Source of the DNA: Liolophura sinensis
Lineage: Eukaryota; Mollusca; Polyplacophora; Chitonida; Chitonidae
Assembly: GCF_032854445.1 (NCBI RefSeq)
Contig: NC_088306.1
Coordinates: 5,843,145 to 5,907,144 of the forward strand
DNA length: 64,000 bases
Reading direction: 5' to 3'
In this document: in pieces, positions 10,621 to 21,929 of the stretch
Layout of the letters: each line of letters begins with the position of its first letter
How positions within the stretch are numbered: the stretch's first letter is position 1
Made by a program: the position numbers and the translations under genes
Notes under the pieces: model-generated
What the model was told of the DNA's origin: nothing
Database searches by the model: none
What the model saw: the letters and a program-made list of their open reading frames with translations, nothing else

Positions 10621-13047
10621 ACATGCAGTGGAATCTGATGTGAATTAAGAAAGAGATCACTCTTCAATAAACTACACCAATTTTATAGTTGGCCTAAGAG
10701 TATATTTAAACGTCTTTCTCCAAGATGGTACCATTTTGGAGGTTGAAATGTTTTGAAGTAATTTTTAATCTTACAATGTACAGCTAAAGGTATTTGTGCT
10801 TTGAACTGATTATATGTCATTAGGTAACTTAGTAAAAAATGTTGTGTACTTGTCGCACATCACCTCTTAACGTTATAATTTTGGTGTGCTCTACTGAACA
10901 ACAATCTTCGAACTGCAAATCTTGATCATAGCCGCTTTATGTTAAATATAACGCAGTTTGGTAAGAAACAGATATTTCTCATAAAGGTGAGAAAATAAAC
11001 AGTTTCCCTCTATACATTCTCATCTCATATTGTAAAACCGGAAGTAAACATTATTTCCAACATCCATTGAAACAGATGGTTTCTTTAAAAATAGCTATGT
11101 AAAAACTTGACTCCTTAAAGTCTTCCACTGCAGTTGTTCTCGTTATCACCCCTAAGGAAACAATAACTGTTTGATTGATTACTTCATCAGTAGTTTGTTT
11201 TTCGAACCACCAAAGCTAAATATAAATAAAGCTGTCTATATGAAGACACGCTGGCGCCTGCCAAGAGCTCATGCAATCAGAGTCAGAATGTTTGAACAGT
11301 CAGTCTGAAGTTTTCTTGAGAATATGAGTATCCTAGATAATATGACTAAGAAATCGCGGAGCCTTAGAAAATTGCGAAACTAATAAAAAATCCATTCTTT
11401 TAAACTGCATTTGACTTGAGTATTCAACAGTCAATGCATCACAGTCGAGTAAAAGTTCGGTATTTTCAAATTTTGTTGATTTGTCATAACGCACGCAGTG
11501 CATGCTAATACAAATAGACAGAGTTATCTACCTTTATCTACAGTCTAACCAATTGAAAAAGTTTTTGCAGTGTCTTGTGCGAAACGAACCTCGTTCTGTA
11601 TTTGAAATAAGTTTCTGTCCCGCACCCATCCTGGACTGTTGTTATCTGGGAGACAATTTTATTTCACTCTGCCCGAGAAGATCACCTCCGCAAAGGTCTA
11701 CTTACGAAAACACCAAGATTACAACATACACTTGCACCAGTACACAATTCGAGCAACTTTTCAAACAATTTATAGTCCAACCTTCGCTCGAATCGGGAAT
11801 GCCCGTTTCCTTCCGGTGTTGTTGATGATGTTGTTGATACGCCATTTTATCTCTCGGAACAAAGTTTCAACCACAAAACGACAACTTGATTACACAAGTG
11901 CGCGGAAAAATATTTCCGCAGAAGATGTACGGAAGCGTCATCTAGTATCTCACTTGCTCTTCCATTTAAAGACGGGAGCTTGAATATGTGGACTGGTAAC
12001 ACCACTTACTGTCAGTCAACTAATCAAGTAGCACTCAAGTAGGAATCTCTTCAATCTTCCATATCATTAAGCTACTCAAAAAGGTAAACAACATGTATGT
12101 TCTACAGCTTCATTTGCGTACACACAAACACACACACATCTTTCCTAGTGGTACTTTCAGTGCTACAGGAGGTGCGTGAAATACTTATTTACCTGGGGAA
12201 TTAATTACCACTTTGGGGAGAGTCGGTCACAGTTCAGGTCGGGTCTAAACCAAGGTAAGGTAGACCAACAACAACAACAAAATGTTTCCGTGTGTAGGGC
12301 CTACTGTCAGTGTTATATTTAACTCTGTGTTAGAGTAGAAATGTCATACATCAAAATGTTCGTCTTCTCCCGCAGAAGACACAACTAACTTCATTTTGTA
12401 TAAACACGCTCAAGTAATTAACTGAATAAGAAAGACAATTGCTTGCACGCGGGTCATCAAAATTGAAGAAGAAAAAACAAAGGGCCTATAAGAAAAACTG
12501 AATTAAGTAGACCTAGTGATAGGTATACAAACTTGCAACAAGTGACCATGTATAGGGTATGTTGTTTGTATTGTAAACTCTAAGAGATTTGATCCGCAGA
12601 CCATTGTGCGGTGTCAAAAAGTTTAAAATTGGGAAAATTCACTGAAATATTATTGTTCCAGATCAGAAAGGTTTTTGAGGATCAAAAGAAGGCTAATTCG
12701 TGTTTAGAGTTTGCATTTACGAAGTTTAATTGAAAATACTATGTAGATTTCAATTATAAAAGAAAATTATCTAACATCAAAGAAGAAAACCTCATGATGG
12801 ATCTGTACATGGAGAAATATTCCGCCCATTATGATGTTAGGCTGAGGGAAAAGCTATAATCTAGAAACTTTGGAATTTTATTGACTTCACACTGTTTTAC
12901 TTTCATTTCCTCATTTCAGCTGAAGGAAAATATGTTTTCATAATTAGAAAATAAAAAAAAGAAATAGTGTTGACTATGAATGGAAATAATTATGAACACG
13001 TGTGTATTAAAGGATATCATAATTTCATTTTGTAGGGAAACTAGTTA
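10621..13047. other. No assignable feature
   Basis: About 2.4 kb with no repeat match seen. There is a short CA run near 12126, a CAA run near 12268 and overlapping plus-strand frames of 107 and 114 codons at 11502-11983. No protein family was recognised in them. Confidence 0.5.
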
Positions 13048-13127
13048 CGTTCCACCATAACACCTGCTGTCGTGGGTAAGTGAAATATTCTTGGGTACTG
13101 TGTAAAACACCCATCAAGTAAATAAAT
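13048..13127 (+). mobile_element. SINE F1 3' fragment
   Basis: Starts near TTCCACCATAACACC and contains AAGTGAAATATTCTTGGGTA and GTGTAAAACACCCATCAAG before an A-rich end, matching only the last ~80 bp of F1. Confidence 0.8.
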
Positions 13128-13464
13128 TCCATCAAACACAATTCCTCACAATCAAAAAAGAATTTTAAAAAGTTGTGATTTTGAGAATACAAATAAAAGT
13201 CACTGAGATATGACCTTGGTTTCCTACAACCAGAAGCTTACACACAGCCGGCACATTCTCAGTAATCACACTTTATCACAAAATAAAATAACTGAAAGAA
13301 GCCCTGAAACCTTATTCCTTCTACAATTAATTGGCCCTTTCCTGCTTCAGATTTTGCTCATGAAATGTCTCTCACTCACAGTCAAGATCTCTCAAGATTC
13401 CAGCTTCCTCCACCCATACAGCCGACTTTGATGGCATGTGATACTTCTGAAAATTCGTACTGAA
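13128..13464. other. No assignable feature
   Basis: A 73-codon plus-strand frame (13210-13431) has no recognisable motif. Confidence 0.45.
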
Positions 13465-13830
13465 CTATATTTTGTTTACACTGAACTTAAAATAATCTTT
13501 ATCGCATCGAGAATACACACCAATCTTAATTAGGGCATTCCTGATGAATTTCTCAGGCAATAACTTGGACTGAATATAAGCGTCAAGTCCGACATTCATA
13601 TACCATTCGTAGTCCGTAAAAGGCGTTCCAAGTCGATAATCGCAAGATTCATTTCCAAAACAACGTTTAACACCAACTCCCAAAGACAAAGGTATGTAAG
13701 AAATTATACAAATAAGAAATAAAGCTGGTAACACACAAAAGAGAAGCGGTCATCAGTTTTCAATGATGCCGGGCAGACAATGAATATTGCAGGCATGAAT
13801 TCCATATCAAAGTTCAAATTCGTAGTCCGT
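13465..13830 (-). pseudogene. Repeat S, copy 1, with 89-codon open frame
   Basis: The minus strand carries an open frame with a hydrophobic start (ALFLICIISYIPLSLG, signal-peptide-like) followed by KRCFGNESCDYRL and a WYMNVGLDAY region. It has no ATG. A pyrimidine-rich run ending TTACCAG just upstream resembles a splice acceptor. The first ~150 bp (to about 13830) match 36330-36480, where the equivalent residues are KRRFGN and then a stop. So this may be one exon of a dispersed gene or element; the family was not recognised. Confidence 0.25.
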
Positions 13831-14744
13831 GAATGAGCAATGCGCGGAATATCTTTCCATTCTCATAGGTGTAAAATAACAGGTACAGTTTTCTTGACAT
13901 ATTCACATAAGTATCATGCTTGTGATTTTTGGAAATTCATTAGTTCATGGCGCCGAATACGTTGAAAAAACTTATCAGAAATCAGGTATCTTATCAGAAA
14001 TTTCTAAAATTGTTGATAGGGTCAGTGACATTTGGGGATATATCACTATCTTACAAGATAATTACACAGTTTTTGAAAATCTGTAAGTGCTGAAACATAA
14101 CGAGTCAAGAATACTGAAAATTTGTGTCAAATATCACAAATACAGACATAGGTAAAAGATACTCTTTATATGGATAGCGTAAGAGAGAAAGAAACATTTC
14201 ATATAAAAGTGAAATGTCAGAAATTTCTTCACTGATAGTGATATGTCACTGACTCAGTTAGATATCACTTTTGATATTACTCACCCAGACGCCATGATGC
14301 CAAAAAGGAAACACTTTCTTTTATGACGTTACAATCCAAGCTAAGCGTAACACTCCTACGGCAAGCAACAAGACACGATGTCATGTGCGACGTCACGCTA
14401 TATACACAAGTCTGTGGAAATGTACAGCTAAAAACATTGTTTAAACTGGACCAAAAATACAAAATCATGATATTGTCAAAATATAAATAATAAACAGAAT
14501 ACTGCACAGTGAAGGTTGAATAATATAAATATTTTTCTCTCTCCAGGCTTCGCGTCTTGTGGATTATCATTTTCACCTCGAAACATAGTTATAATATTCA
14601 ACCTTCACCCTCTTCACTGTGCAATATACTGTGTTATTCTGAACTTAATTATCATATCTCACTTTTAATTTTCACCCTGAAGTACTCATCAACAACTAGT
14701 CGCCTTAAAGACTTAAAGTGTACACCTCAGTGTGAGGAATAGAT
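13831..14744. other. AT-rich sequence with one imperfect inverted repeat
   Basis: GTCAGTGACAT and ATCACTATC at 14021-14050 recur in reverse complement at 14234-14253, about 180 bp apart, with other shared words such as CAGAAATTTCT in both halves. This could be an eroded MITE, but no clean termini or TSD were seen. The minus-strand frame at 14277-14576 is unremarkable. Confidence 0.3.
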
Positions 14745-14955
14745 GAAGCGTGCCCCAAGTATACCTCAGCCATATGCATACACAGATACCCATTTGGAAT
14801 ATGAGATAATGCACCTCAAATACACCTCAGCCACTTTGAAAAAAAAAACACTAAGAAGATATACCTCAGGTACACCTCAGAAACTTTGAAAGTTAAAAAA
14901 AGTGAATGATGTACCTCAGGTACACCTTAGAGACTTGGAAAGATTTAAAATAAGA
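14745..14955. repeat. Degenerate ~50-bp tandem array
   Basis: About four imperfect units contain TACCTCAGGTACACCTCAG or a variant, followed by a CTTTGAAA-like A-rich segment, at roughly 14765, 14815, 14862 and 14909. The last two are most alike. Confidence 0.75.
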
Positions 14956-14984
14956 AACTTAGCTGAGGATAAGGGTAAATGGCT

Positions 14985-15445
14985 GCTCTCACCAGCAACT
15001 TCATTGACGACACACTTGGCAGTAACTTTCGGCAGTCACGTGACTGAGCTACGGGTGTCAGTTTCTAAATCAGCGGATGTCACGCATAGTCACGCTCAGC
15101 CGGGATGATTGTTGTTTCTCATTTCCAAACACTCTGGTGGACATGGCTTTGGACCAACCTGATGAGGATGTGAGGTAGTACTGATTGATTTGGACTCGAT
15201 GACGAAGTAAAGAAAGCTGGGGAGGCATCACGTACTGATTTCTCACACACGTGACCTAGACGCGCGATTTATCGGGGAGTTTGCGAGAAAAGCTCATTGC
15301 CAGCAAGCCCAGCCGAAAACGGATCAGATCTGCTCTAACAAGAAAAAGCTTATAGTATTGCTGGAAATTGCTTGTGTCTTTATTCGCTCCAATAATCAAA
15401 CATCGTGATTGCCTAAATACGTGAAATTTTGCTGGAAATGACAAA
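14985..15445 (+). repeat. Dispersed repeat Z, copy 1
   Basis: It matches 21930-22425 (plus) and 32165-32610 (minus). Landmarks are AGTCACGCTCAGCCGGG, ATTGCTGTTTC-like sequence, ACTGATTGATTT, CACACACGTGACCT, GAGAAAAGCTCATT, AACGGATCAGATCTGCTCTA, CGCTCCAATAATCAAACAT and GCTGGAAATGA. No transposase-like frame or terminal repeat is visible, so the class is unknown. Confidence 0.8.
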
Positions 15446-15676
15446 GTTTATGACAGCTTTATGCACATAGTATTTCAGCATCTTTTTGAATACATGATAT
15501 GTATGAACAGAAAGGTGAAGATAGGACTATGTAATAAGTGAAAATGGCGTTGTGGGAAACACAATACAACGGTCAGGAAAACACCACATGCATTGAAACA
15601 TTTAAAATACCATGAAGTTACGTGTAAGTATTTTGTTAGTGGTAAAATGACCTGTGTGACAATTTTCACCTAACTT

Positions 15677-16230
15677 TATTTTTGTTACTATTAAAGCCTT
15701 CTTTAGATTGCATCTGTCGCTGTAGCTTTGTGAGTGCGTGAGTGAGTGCTCGAGGTTTAACGTCGTACTTGACAATTTTTCAGTCATATGACGACGGAGG
15801 AATCCCTAGAGTGCATGAAATGTGCCTCCATGTTGCAGGATAGATTTCCACCGCTCTTTTATTAAGTGCTGCTTCACTGAGACGCCTTACCGAAGGCAAG
15901 TAAGGCGCCCCGACCCAGCCATTATACTGATACAGGTCAACCAGTGGTTGCACTATTCCCTTCATACTGAACGCCAAGCGAGGAAGTTACAACTTCCTCT
16001 TTTAAACTCGTGACTCAACCCAGGGTTAACCCTGGATCTATCATTCCCGAAGCTGACGCTCTACCAACTATGATATCGGACCCGGTCTGTAGCTTTGTGG
16101 TAATCTCGTCTGTCGGATGTCAACACTGGTCTCTTAATCCAGCATCTTTGTTTTAACTCCCACATACGAACCGACTTTGAGGACTTCAGTTGGCTCTTGT
16201 CTTGACTCTCATACATTCAGGATAAAGATT
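15677..16230 (+). repeat. Dispersed repeat X, copy 2, split by a SINE
   Basis: The left part ends AAGCCTTCTTTAG, GCATCTGTCG, CTGTAGCTTTGTG. After the SINE the match restarts with CTGTAGCTTTGTG and continues GTAATCTCGTCTGTCGG, CTTAATCCAGCATC, ATACGAACCGAC, ACATTCAGGATAAAG. Copies 1 and 3 have this site empty. Confidence 0.8.
15733..16086 (-). mobile_element. Full-length tRNA-derived SINE F2 with 13-bp TSD
   Basis: Read on the minus strand: tRNA-like head with A-box-like GATATCATAGTTGGTAGAGC and B-box-like GGATCTAGG/AACCCTGG region, the body word CTTGGCGTTCAG, TGATACTGGCTGGGTCGG-like sequence, TTCGGTAAGGCGTCTCAGTG, then TCATATGACTGAAAAATTG, GTACGACGTTAAACC and a CACT simple repeat. CTGTAGCTTTGTG flanks it at 15720-15732 and 16087-16099, a perfect 13-bp TSD. 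The host is repeat X. Confidence 0.93.
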
Positions 16231-16426
16231 GTAAAGGGTGACAAAGAAGGAAGAAGATGATCGTAAACGTGAAAGTGACTAAGTCGGGTGTTAAACAATA
16301 AATGCAGTAAATCAAAGGAGAATAATCATTGGAAACAAACATCGCAGTGATGCGCCAAATCGATAGATGGTCGTGAATGATATATGCTGCTGAACTGTCC
16401 ACAAGTGTATTGTTCATACAGATTTC

Positions 16427-16663
16427 GGGGCCTCCGTGGCTCAGTTGGTTAGCGCCCTAGCGCAGCGTAATGACCCAGGAGCCTTTCACCAATGTGGTCG
16501 CTGTGAATTCAAGTCCAGCTCATGAGGGCTTCCTCTCCGGCCGTACGCCAGTAACCTGCGGATGGCCGTGGGTTTCCCCCGGGCTGTGTCCGGTTTCCAT
16601 TCCATCGTATAAGTGAAATATTCTTGAGTACGGCATAAAACGCCAAACAAATCAATAAATAAA
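16427..16663 (+). mobile_element. SINE F1, full length with internal deletion and TSD
   Basis: Head GGGGCCTCCGTGGCTCAG carries a canonical A box, TGGCTCAGTTGG, at 16437-16448, and the B-box region is GAATTCAAGTCC. The body and tail match 24135-24391, but the segment between GGTTTCC and the CGTCGTATAAG tail is shortened. Flanks TCATACAGATTTC (16414-16426) and TCATAAAGATCTC (16664-16676) agree at 11 of 13, a decayed TSD. Confidence 0.92.
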
Positions 16664-16964
16664 TCATAAAGATCTCTCTATGGATTATTGCCGGTGCGCT
16701 AAAGATTTGGAAAACGAATTCAAAAACCTTAGAATGTAACAATGATTTACAGCTACCCCTTCATAAAGTATAGGTGACATAAAGATAGTTTAGTTAAATC
16801 CTTGGGAGTGGATAATCTTAAGACCGTTAACAGCTAGAAGTACGTTATGGAATTCTGAACAATACACAATATTATTGATCTAACATGTAAGGGGCTGCAC
16901 TTCAATGTTATAGCAGCCCCAGTTTTAGAGGCCCGTACCAGAATAATCCCTCCTTCACGACTCG

Positions 16965-17285
16965 TGTGTTTGTCCGCCATGACAATGCAGACCAGGAGAA
17001 GGCTCTCAACATGAGAAAACTGAAACAGTGGAGACCATCTTAGTCGAACTCGTCACATTGGAGTGACAGAAATCCCTGTTTGACACGTCCTGTCATGGCT
17101 CGCCATTGTGGAGTTGAATCAGAAATTGTCATATCATCGTCACAAATACGCCCGCCCTGTCACTTTATCAATAACACACAGAGGCCCTTGTCACTTGCAC
17201 ACACCCCAGTTTTAGTGGTTGTCATATGAAACAAAGTGCACCTGGTTAATAAGAAAATTACAGATCTTCATTCTGGACATAGCCG
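16965..17285 (+). repeat. Dispersed repeat U, copy 2
   Basis: Second copy of the segment at 75-400 with the same landmarks in the same order, including GAGAAAACTGAAACA, AGTGACAGAAA, CCTGTCATGGC and CTTTATCAATAACAC. Confidence 0.75.
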
Positions 17286-17689
17286 GGATATCTAGAGTAA
17301 CTATGGAAACACTCCTGTGTTGTAAAGAAATCATCAACAAAACATTTTGACTAGGTTTCGTGTTTATAAATCAGCTTGAGAGGTAAGACTTAAAAACTCA
17401 AAGAATTCAAATTGTGGCCGGTGCATTTTTCTGTTGTAAAGAATCAGTGAAAGAATTTTTAATTTCATAGTGCACAACGTTCATTTTAACAGTATGTTTG
17501 TTTTGAACTTTTGGTTGAAATCTTAATATAGTAAAATACAAGACAGAGGGTGGAACCAGAGCAGCCACGACAGCGCGACCATTTACCTAATCGGTAAAAT
17601 GCATTTAAGATGTATGATCAACACGCACCAAGAACACCTAATGCCGTTTGAAAAATCCCGTTTTAAATCAAATATAATTTGTGTTTAAA
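17286..17689. other. No assignable feature
   Basis: AT-rich sequence without a repeat match or coding signal. Confidence 0.45.
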
Positions 17690-17747
17690 GTAAACGTAGG
17701 TTTGCCCTGAAACCTGATTGCATAGATTCAATATCGTGTTTAGGGGG

Positions 17748-17939
17748 CCGGTTTCACAAAGCTATTTCCGACTTAAGTCAAAGTTTAAAATCTTCCATAG
17801 CGCTCAATTTTTGGCACTGAAGGTTGAAATTTGGATACGTTTGGTATAATATAACACTGGTGAGATTACACTGAGAGATAACACTTTAAGATTGTATTTC
17901 AAATTTTGACGTAAGTCAGAAATGTCTTTGTGGAATCGG
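17748..17939. mobile_element. MITE-like element with ~44-bp terminal inverted repeats
   Basis: The left end begins CCGGTTTCACAAAG and the right end, reverse complemented, begins CCGATTCCACAAAG. Reading on, 36 of 44 positions agree (17748-17791 against 17896-17939). The element is ~190 bp, has no coding capacity and sits inside repeat W, whose copy 2 is uninterrupted. The TSD could not be resolved, so the superfamily is open. Confidence 0.82.
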
Positions 17940-18020
17940 TTCCTGACCCCTGACACGGATGGAGAAGACAGAGATATCTTGTGGTGATGTTGTTAAATCA
18001 GCACGCCGTGTCAGTCTTCC

Positions 18021-18266
18021 TCATTTGTGTGTCACAGGCCCTGACTTGACAAAAACAGGCCCCTGAAGAGCTGTCCAATTACGACACCACCTGTTGCTGG
18101 TAACCGGAAGTAAAGCCTGAATGATTAGGGTACCATAAACCACCGCAGAACGCATAAACGTGTCACGTGTGTCTGTTGCTTGGTTACCACAGCCAACTTC
18201 CGATATGTCCCTTCTCCAGCCCGTGTAGATGGAATGGGCTGAAACAGAGAACAGGAAACGAAACAT
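18021..18266 (-). pseudogene. Open frame carried by repeat W, copy 3
   Basis: This 81-codon frame is the counterpart of 3666-3938. Shared residues are RDISE, CGNQATDTRD, VVYGTLI, ALLPVTS and RWCRNWTAL. The upstream ends of the two frames differ, and no family is recognised. Probably a repeat-borne relic. Confidence 0.25.
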
Positions 18267-18800
18267 TAAGGTGCACTATTGGCTTTTCTCGGCCAGGCAG
18301 ACGACGTGACTCCCGTTTACAACAATGCTCCAATATTACAAATCTCACGTAATAATGCGTGAAAAGCAGATAATGCACCTAGCTGAAACGAAAAACATGT
18401 TCTAAAGAATGTGTTCTTTAATGTGTTCGGAATGTTTTTATGCAGCCATTTCGTTTTACAAAGAATGTATTTTACTAAAACTTCAATTATAACATTTTCG
18501 ATAGAAAACATCTGCTATCGAGAAACCCTTATATTGTGTATTTCGTTTTGGTACATGTACATGTATGTTACTTTTACTGATTAGTTCAATATACGGCTGT
18601 CAAAGTTAAAGGGCGTGCTGAATTCTATAACACGTGTTTATTATAAGCCTTGCTTCTCAAGGGCAAGCTAAAATTTGCCGTAAACATGTATTAGCTTAAT
18701 ACCACAACACGTGTTTCTTACAAGCCTTTTGCCAAAGTGCGCATGGAATGTCAAAGTTATGGCTTGGTAGAAATCATCACGCTACGCGTTTTGTTACAAG

Positions 18801-20924
18801 CTATGTTGCTTCATGTAAACATACTGAACATAGTAACACGGAAAGTAACACCTTATAACTGGGGAAAGCTCATGCATTAAAGTTCCATATGGGGAAAAAT
18901 TCTTCTTTTTGGTAACAAATGAGTATTTCAGAGATCCTCACAGATCAACACAGGATGAAGTTTCAGTTAAATTTGTACACCAGGAATTGTCAATGAGTTT
19001 CACCAGGTGCAATTACTTTATCGACAGCCCCTTTTTACCTTTGTCAACGCCGTAAACTTCTCTGGAATCATCCCAATGTAATACGTTGCACTGCCTACAT
19101 GTTTAAAACGTTCACACCCGAAGGGTTTTGCAAGACTCGCGAGATTGGCCCCAGTTCTCCCATAAACATTTCCAAGACTTTCGTCTGCTTCAGACAATAA
19201 TGAACTGCTATTTTTGGACAGCTCGTTAAAAGGTTTTCTTGTTTTTTTTGTTTGTTTGTTTTTTGGTTTCCTAGCTCTTGGAATATTAGGGCCGGCATTT
19301 CAACAAAAACCACTGCTAGGGGGCAATATCATTAGACAGAACGTTAACAGAGTTCGGGCATTGATTCGTGATTAAATGATGGTCTGTTCTCCACGAGAAA
19401 TGATAGTTGGCCTTCTGCTACAATGTGTCTACAACCCGAACAACGGGTCTGACTGGGGATACAAATTCGTGTACTGAAAACGCTTGGCAATTACATCTGA
19501 ACAAGATGAGGTCGACTAATATACGCCACCTATAAACTGAATATGATTGCACACGGTCAGTTATGTCATAAGCCTGTATCGGTTGTTCAATTCGACGAAA
19601 AGACTTAAACGAATCTCTTTACGAACGATCAAAATTTAAATGTATCCCTTACGTGCTTTAACGGATGTTTATTTTTAAAAAACGGATGTATTCAGAATGT
19701 AAGAGTTCCGTGTTAACACGTGCAGAAATAGTTGACGTGTACAAATCGGGTTTGACGAGTTCTGACTTTATTTCCACATTAGAAACCGAAGAATTTTACA
19801 TCACCTATCTTCAGTGTAACCAGTAGTGACCACGTGCGTAGAGGAAGCGAGTAATAATGTTCGGAGTTACTCTACTACAATTTCTTTTAGCTTTTCGCCT
19901 ATATTTACTTGTCTGTAAAATCAGTCATACTCGCTACCAAAATTGCCTAAGAAGTAACGACACTAGCTCTACACATGGATATGTTGAAAATATTCTTGCA
20001 AAGAAAATAAAGTTAGAACACTTTTTCTAATTCATGAAAAAACGGCACAAGCTCGGTTTCGGGAGCACGGACTCATTGCCTCGGGTGATGTCACAATTAT
20101 TCAGCAACCAGCGGCATGCTGGATATTTGACGAAGGGCGATAAAAGTTACCCAAACTGCTATCAGCTTTATTATAGAGTAAACCATGTTTCTGACACAGT
20201 CATATTTGAAATTGTTTACGTGTTTTAATAATACTAACAAATTAAAAAATATTACTAATAATGCTTTGTTGCAGACATAAAGCTATCAAACTATGTAACA
20301 GCATATACGTGGAAGTTCCAAGAACCTTACAGATCAGGTATACATATGAGTTATATAATGTGGGTAACTATAGTCTATCAGACGTGTCAACTGTTCTAGC
20401 TATAGTGAGACAGTCGTACAAACCCATTTATTATAAATATTATATAAATTTTAATTCATCTCTTTCAGTATATAAAGTAAGTATGGTTTTAGATTTCGTT
20501 GTTAGGAAATTCTGCTAAGAACGCAGTATATTCGCACAGACAGTAGTGTAGCTGTGTAACTGTGTGGAGTTTTTTCTAACAGTTTGTTGGTGCAGCCATT
20601 GTAAAACAAATTACTCTCCACGCTCATTGCAATGAATCCTTGGTGTGGAACCCAAGCGTATAGAGCTCAACACTATGAATTAAAAAGCATTCTAACTGCA
20701 TTTTCTGTAATAATATGGATATCCAACGTGTCAATGTATAGAACTAACAAAAGGGTCTTTTGGCGGCTAGTATGACTAATTTTACAGACGGCTGAATATA
20801 TGGGCCTGGTTAAAAGAAACATCGTTGACAATAGAGAACATCGTTGGTGATAGTGTTAGTCAATCAGAATCCCCGCACTGTTAGGCTAGTTTACGATGGA
20901 CATGATTTGACACCGACAGTTTGA
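18801..20924. other. No assignable feature
   Basis: About 2.1 kb of AT-rich sequence. Frames at 19095-19313, 20034-20228 and 20261-20518 have no recognisable motifs, and no internal repeat match was noticed. Confidence 0.5.
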
Positions 20925-21666
20925 GCATCTAAACACTTCATCAACAGTAAGTCCACCAGAAAACAATGTTTGATATTTACCATGATATTTGCCCAATCGT
21001 TGTGAACTTTTGCACACAGCATCTCAGTGACCCAGTCAACAAACTGTAGCAAGGATTACCCTGTGTTGCAATGAGCGTACTCAGCTCTATTATCAGTCGG
21101 AATCAGAAAATTTTACAAGCAGGTTCATGATGGCAATGGATTTCTTTTTATGGACGACAATACTAGTCTACTTCGTTCCAGAGTGATAGATGTCTCCTTT
21201 GAACATGAAGGCTTTGAGCACATGCAATGGTCCGCCAGTTTCCCGGATGTCAATCCCAATGAACATTTGTGGGACCAAATGAAACAAGCGGCGTATCATC
21301 TGCTTCAGAAGTAATTAGTTATCCCCCAAAATCGGATCACACGCCTCATTAACAAAATGCGAGCTTACTGTCTCAGTGTGGTACAAAAGCGTGGTGGTTA
21401 CACCAGATTTTAACATTATCTAGTCGTACAGGTAGTCAAAATTATCCTCAATCTGTTCGTAAAATTTTCAAAATTTGACCTAGGCTATAATGCGATGGCG
21501 CATGCTCATTGGAGCACATCTGTATCTACAGGGTAATCCGTGTACAGTGTGTAGATTTGGTTACTGAGAAGCTGTGTGCAGAATTTCACAACGATTGGGC
21601 AAATATCATGATAAATGTCAAACATTGTTTAGTACTGAACTTACTTTTGATGCACTGTTTAGATAC
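20925..21666 (+). mobile_element. Tc1-like DNA transposon, internally deleted
   Basis: Long terminal inverted repeats lie at about 20925-21066 and 21528-21666. Both read (left, and right reverse complemented) TCTAAAC, CATCAA, AGTAAGT, AACAATGTTTGA, CATGATATTTGCCCAATC, GTTGTGAA, GCACACAGC and GGATTACCCTGT. Between them lies the C-terminal part of a transposase, but the DNA-binding region and first catalytic aspartate are missing. At 742 bp it is well short of an autonomous Tc1-like element, so it could move only with help. The TA target dinucleotide was not clearly resolved. Confidence 0.92.
21108..21413 (+). pseudogene. Tc1-like transposase, C-terminal remnant
   Basis: In one frame the residues include FLFMDDNTS, MQWSASFPDVNPNEHLWDQ and, near the end, QNRITRLINKMRAYC and RGGYTRF. 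These match the second and third acidic motifs of DDE transposases: the D of MDDN and the E of NPNEH have 34 residues between them, the DD34E spacing of Tc1 elements. One in-frame stop (TAA at 21312-21314) interrupts it, and the linker before the QNRITRL part looks shortened. The N-terminal helix-turn-helix and first D are absent. Non-functional. Confidence 0.92.
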
Positions 21667-21929
21667 ATGTAATACGTATATCTGACTACCTCAGGATGTC
21701 AGTCGTAGTTTCAGTAAATTTGACGTCTCTCTTCAAACTTCAGCGCAGCATAATCGAACAAAACTATATTATTTTTCCCCATCCGCAATCATAGTGAACT
21801 TGTTATATTCCACAGAATATAAAAATAAAACACATGTATGCTGCACTTAGTTCTCAATGTTAGAATCGTACTGACTGCATGTATCTTTTCAAGCTATTAT
21901 TTGAAACCATCAAAGCCTGACTGTTAACA

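Larger units (their letters stand above)
17690..18800 (+). repeat. Dispersed repeat W, copy 3, split by a MITE-like element
   Basis: Upstream of the MITE it reads GTTTGCCCTGAAACCTGATT; downstream it resumes TCCTGACCCCTGACAC and continues through GTGTGTCACAGG, ATTACGACACCACCTGTTG, ACCGGAAGTAAAGCC, TTGCTTGGTTACCACAG. In copy 2 those two parts are adjacent. The 3' section (about 18610-18800) contains several imperfect AACACGTGTTT and TACAAGCC units, comparable with the tandem section of copy 1. Confidence 0.78.

Noticed and set aside
11502-11983. Overlapping frames of 107 and 114 codons
   Set aside because: Two frames of the same strand overlapping over most of their length with no recognisable motif suggests chance.
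14902-15108. Conserved protein in repeat Z (VSVSKS, THSHA)
   Set aside because: Open in two copies only; copy 2 has a stop in the equivalent frame, so the similarity follows from DNA homology.
15158-15166. CTGATGAGG as a hammerhead ribozyme core
   Set aside because: No matching GAAA element or flanking stems nearby, and the word is not kept in the other repeat Z copies.
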